DNA from: Verrucomicrobiota bacterium
Lineage (GTDB): Bacteria > Verrucomicrobiota > Lentisphaeria > Oligosphaerales > JAFGRS01
Assembly: GCA_019136035.1 (NCBI GenBank)
Contig: JAGVUW010000314.1
Span: 1-5,346, forward strand
DNA: 5,346 bases
Direction of reading: 5' to 3'
Below are positions 5,250-5,346 of the stretch, piece after piece (positions within the stretch are counted from its first letter, which is position 1; each line of letters opens with the position of its first letter). A program made the position numbers and the translations under genes. Below the pieces are notes generated by a model. It saw only the letters and a list, made by a program, of their open reading frames with translations. It was not told where the DNA came from and did no database searches.

Positions 5250-5346
5250 AGTACTGGATCGGTCTGGCGGTTATCGTGGTGCACGTGGCGGTGCTGGGGC
5301 TCTTCCTTGGGCCGTGGCGCGGTCACCAGGCTGTGGCCGGTGCCCA
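5246..5346 (+). CDS. Start of a membrane-anchored or exported protein, cut by window end
   Basis: An open frame begins at ATG 5246, whose ATGA overlaps the pcnB stop, and runs to the window edge with 33 complete codons. It starts MKYWIGLAVIVVHVAVLGLF, a Lys followed by an unbroken hydrophobic stretch (about residues 4-22), then GPWRGHQAVAGA. This is typical of an N-terminal membrane anchor or signal peptide with a periplasmic remainder. A GAGGTGG run (5238-5244) sits just before the ATG; together with the stop-start overlap this supports translation coupled to pcnB. Too little is visible for a family. Confidence 0.65.
   Translation, partial: MKYWIGLAVIVVHVAVLGLFLGPWRGHQAVAGA

Overview
The window is GC-rich DNA (about two thirds G+C by eye). 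All recognisable genes lie on the + strand, with short gaps or overlaps. Most of it (1515-5249) is a housekeeping RNA and ribosome cluster in the order rpsP (S16), khpA-like KH protein, trmD, rplS (L19), rnhB (RNase HII), pcnB-type poly(A) polymerase. A further gene, cut by the window end, starts with an ATGA overlap on pcnB. The rpsP-trmD-rplS-rnhB order is common across bacteria. The style of the proteins suggests a high-GC member of the PVC group (Verrucomicrobiota, Kiritimatiellota, Lentisphaerota or relatives). That placement is an inference from motif style and from recalling proteins like the small gene at 744-1208; no search was possible.

Layout. Positions 2-676 hold the C-terminal part of a PIG-L (LmbE-like) metal-dependent deacetylase whose N-terminal zinc motif lies before the window. 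A palindrome overlaps its stop codon and a strong hairpin follows (661-716). Positions 744-1208 encode a small two-domain protein of unknown function with its own good ribosome binding site. Positions 1209-1514 are a 306-base gene-free gap. It contains a plausible sigma70-type promoter (1272-1299) and a roughly 200-nt leader with several GC-rich hairpins, one capped by a UUCG tetraloop. The leader runs straight into rpsP.

How the genes fit together. S16 and L19 are structural ribosomal proteins. TrmD makes m1G37 in tRNA, which protects the reading frame. The KH protein is a small RNA-binding protein. RNase HII removes ribonucleotides from DNA, and the poly(A) polymerase adds 3' tails to RNA. 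Tight coupling (8-nt trmD/rplS overlap, GTGA at rplS/rnhB, ATGA at pcnB/next gene) argues for one transcript starting from the promoter before rpsP.

Points for a second look: no rimM between the KH gene and trmD; Glu at the position of TrmD's catalytic Asp169; a QPELPL sliding-clamp-like hexapeptide at the C-terminus of RNase HII; an N-terminal extension on the KH protein; the structured leader; and the uncharacterised 154-residue protein. I see no mobile element, CRISPR array, tRNA or rRNA, and no clear new system; this is mostly core genome with a few unusual details.
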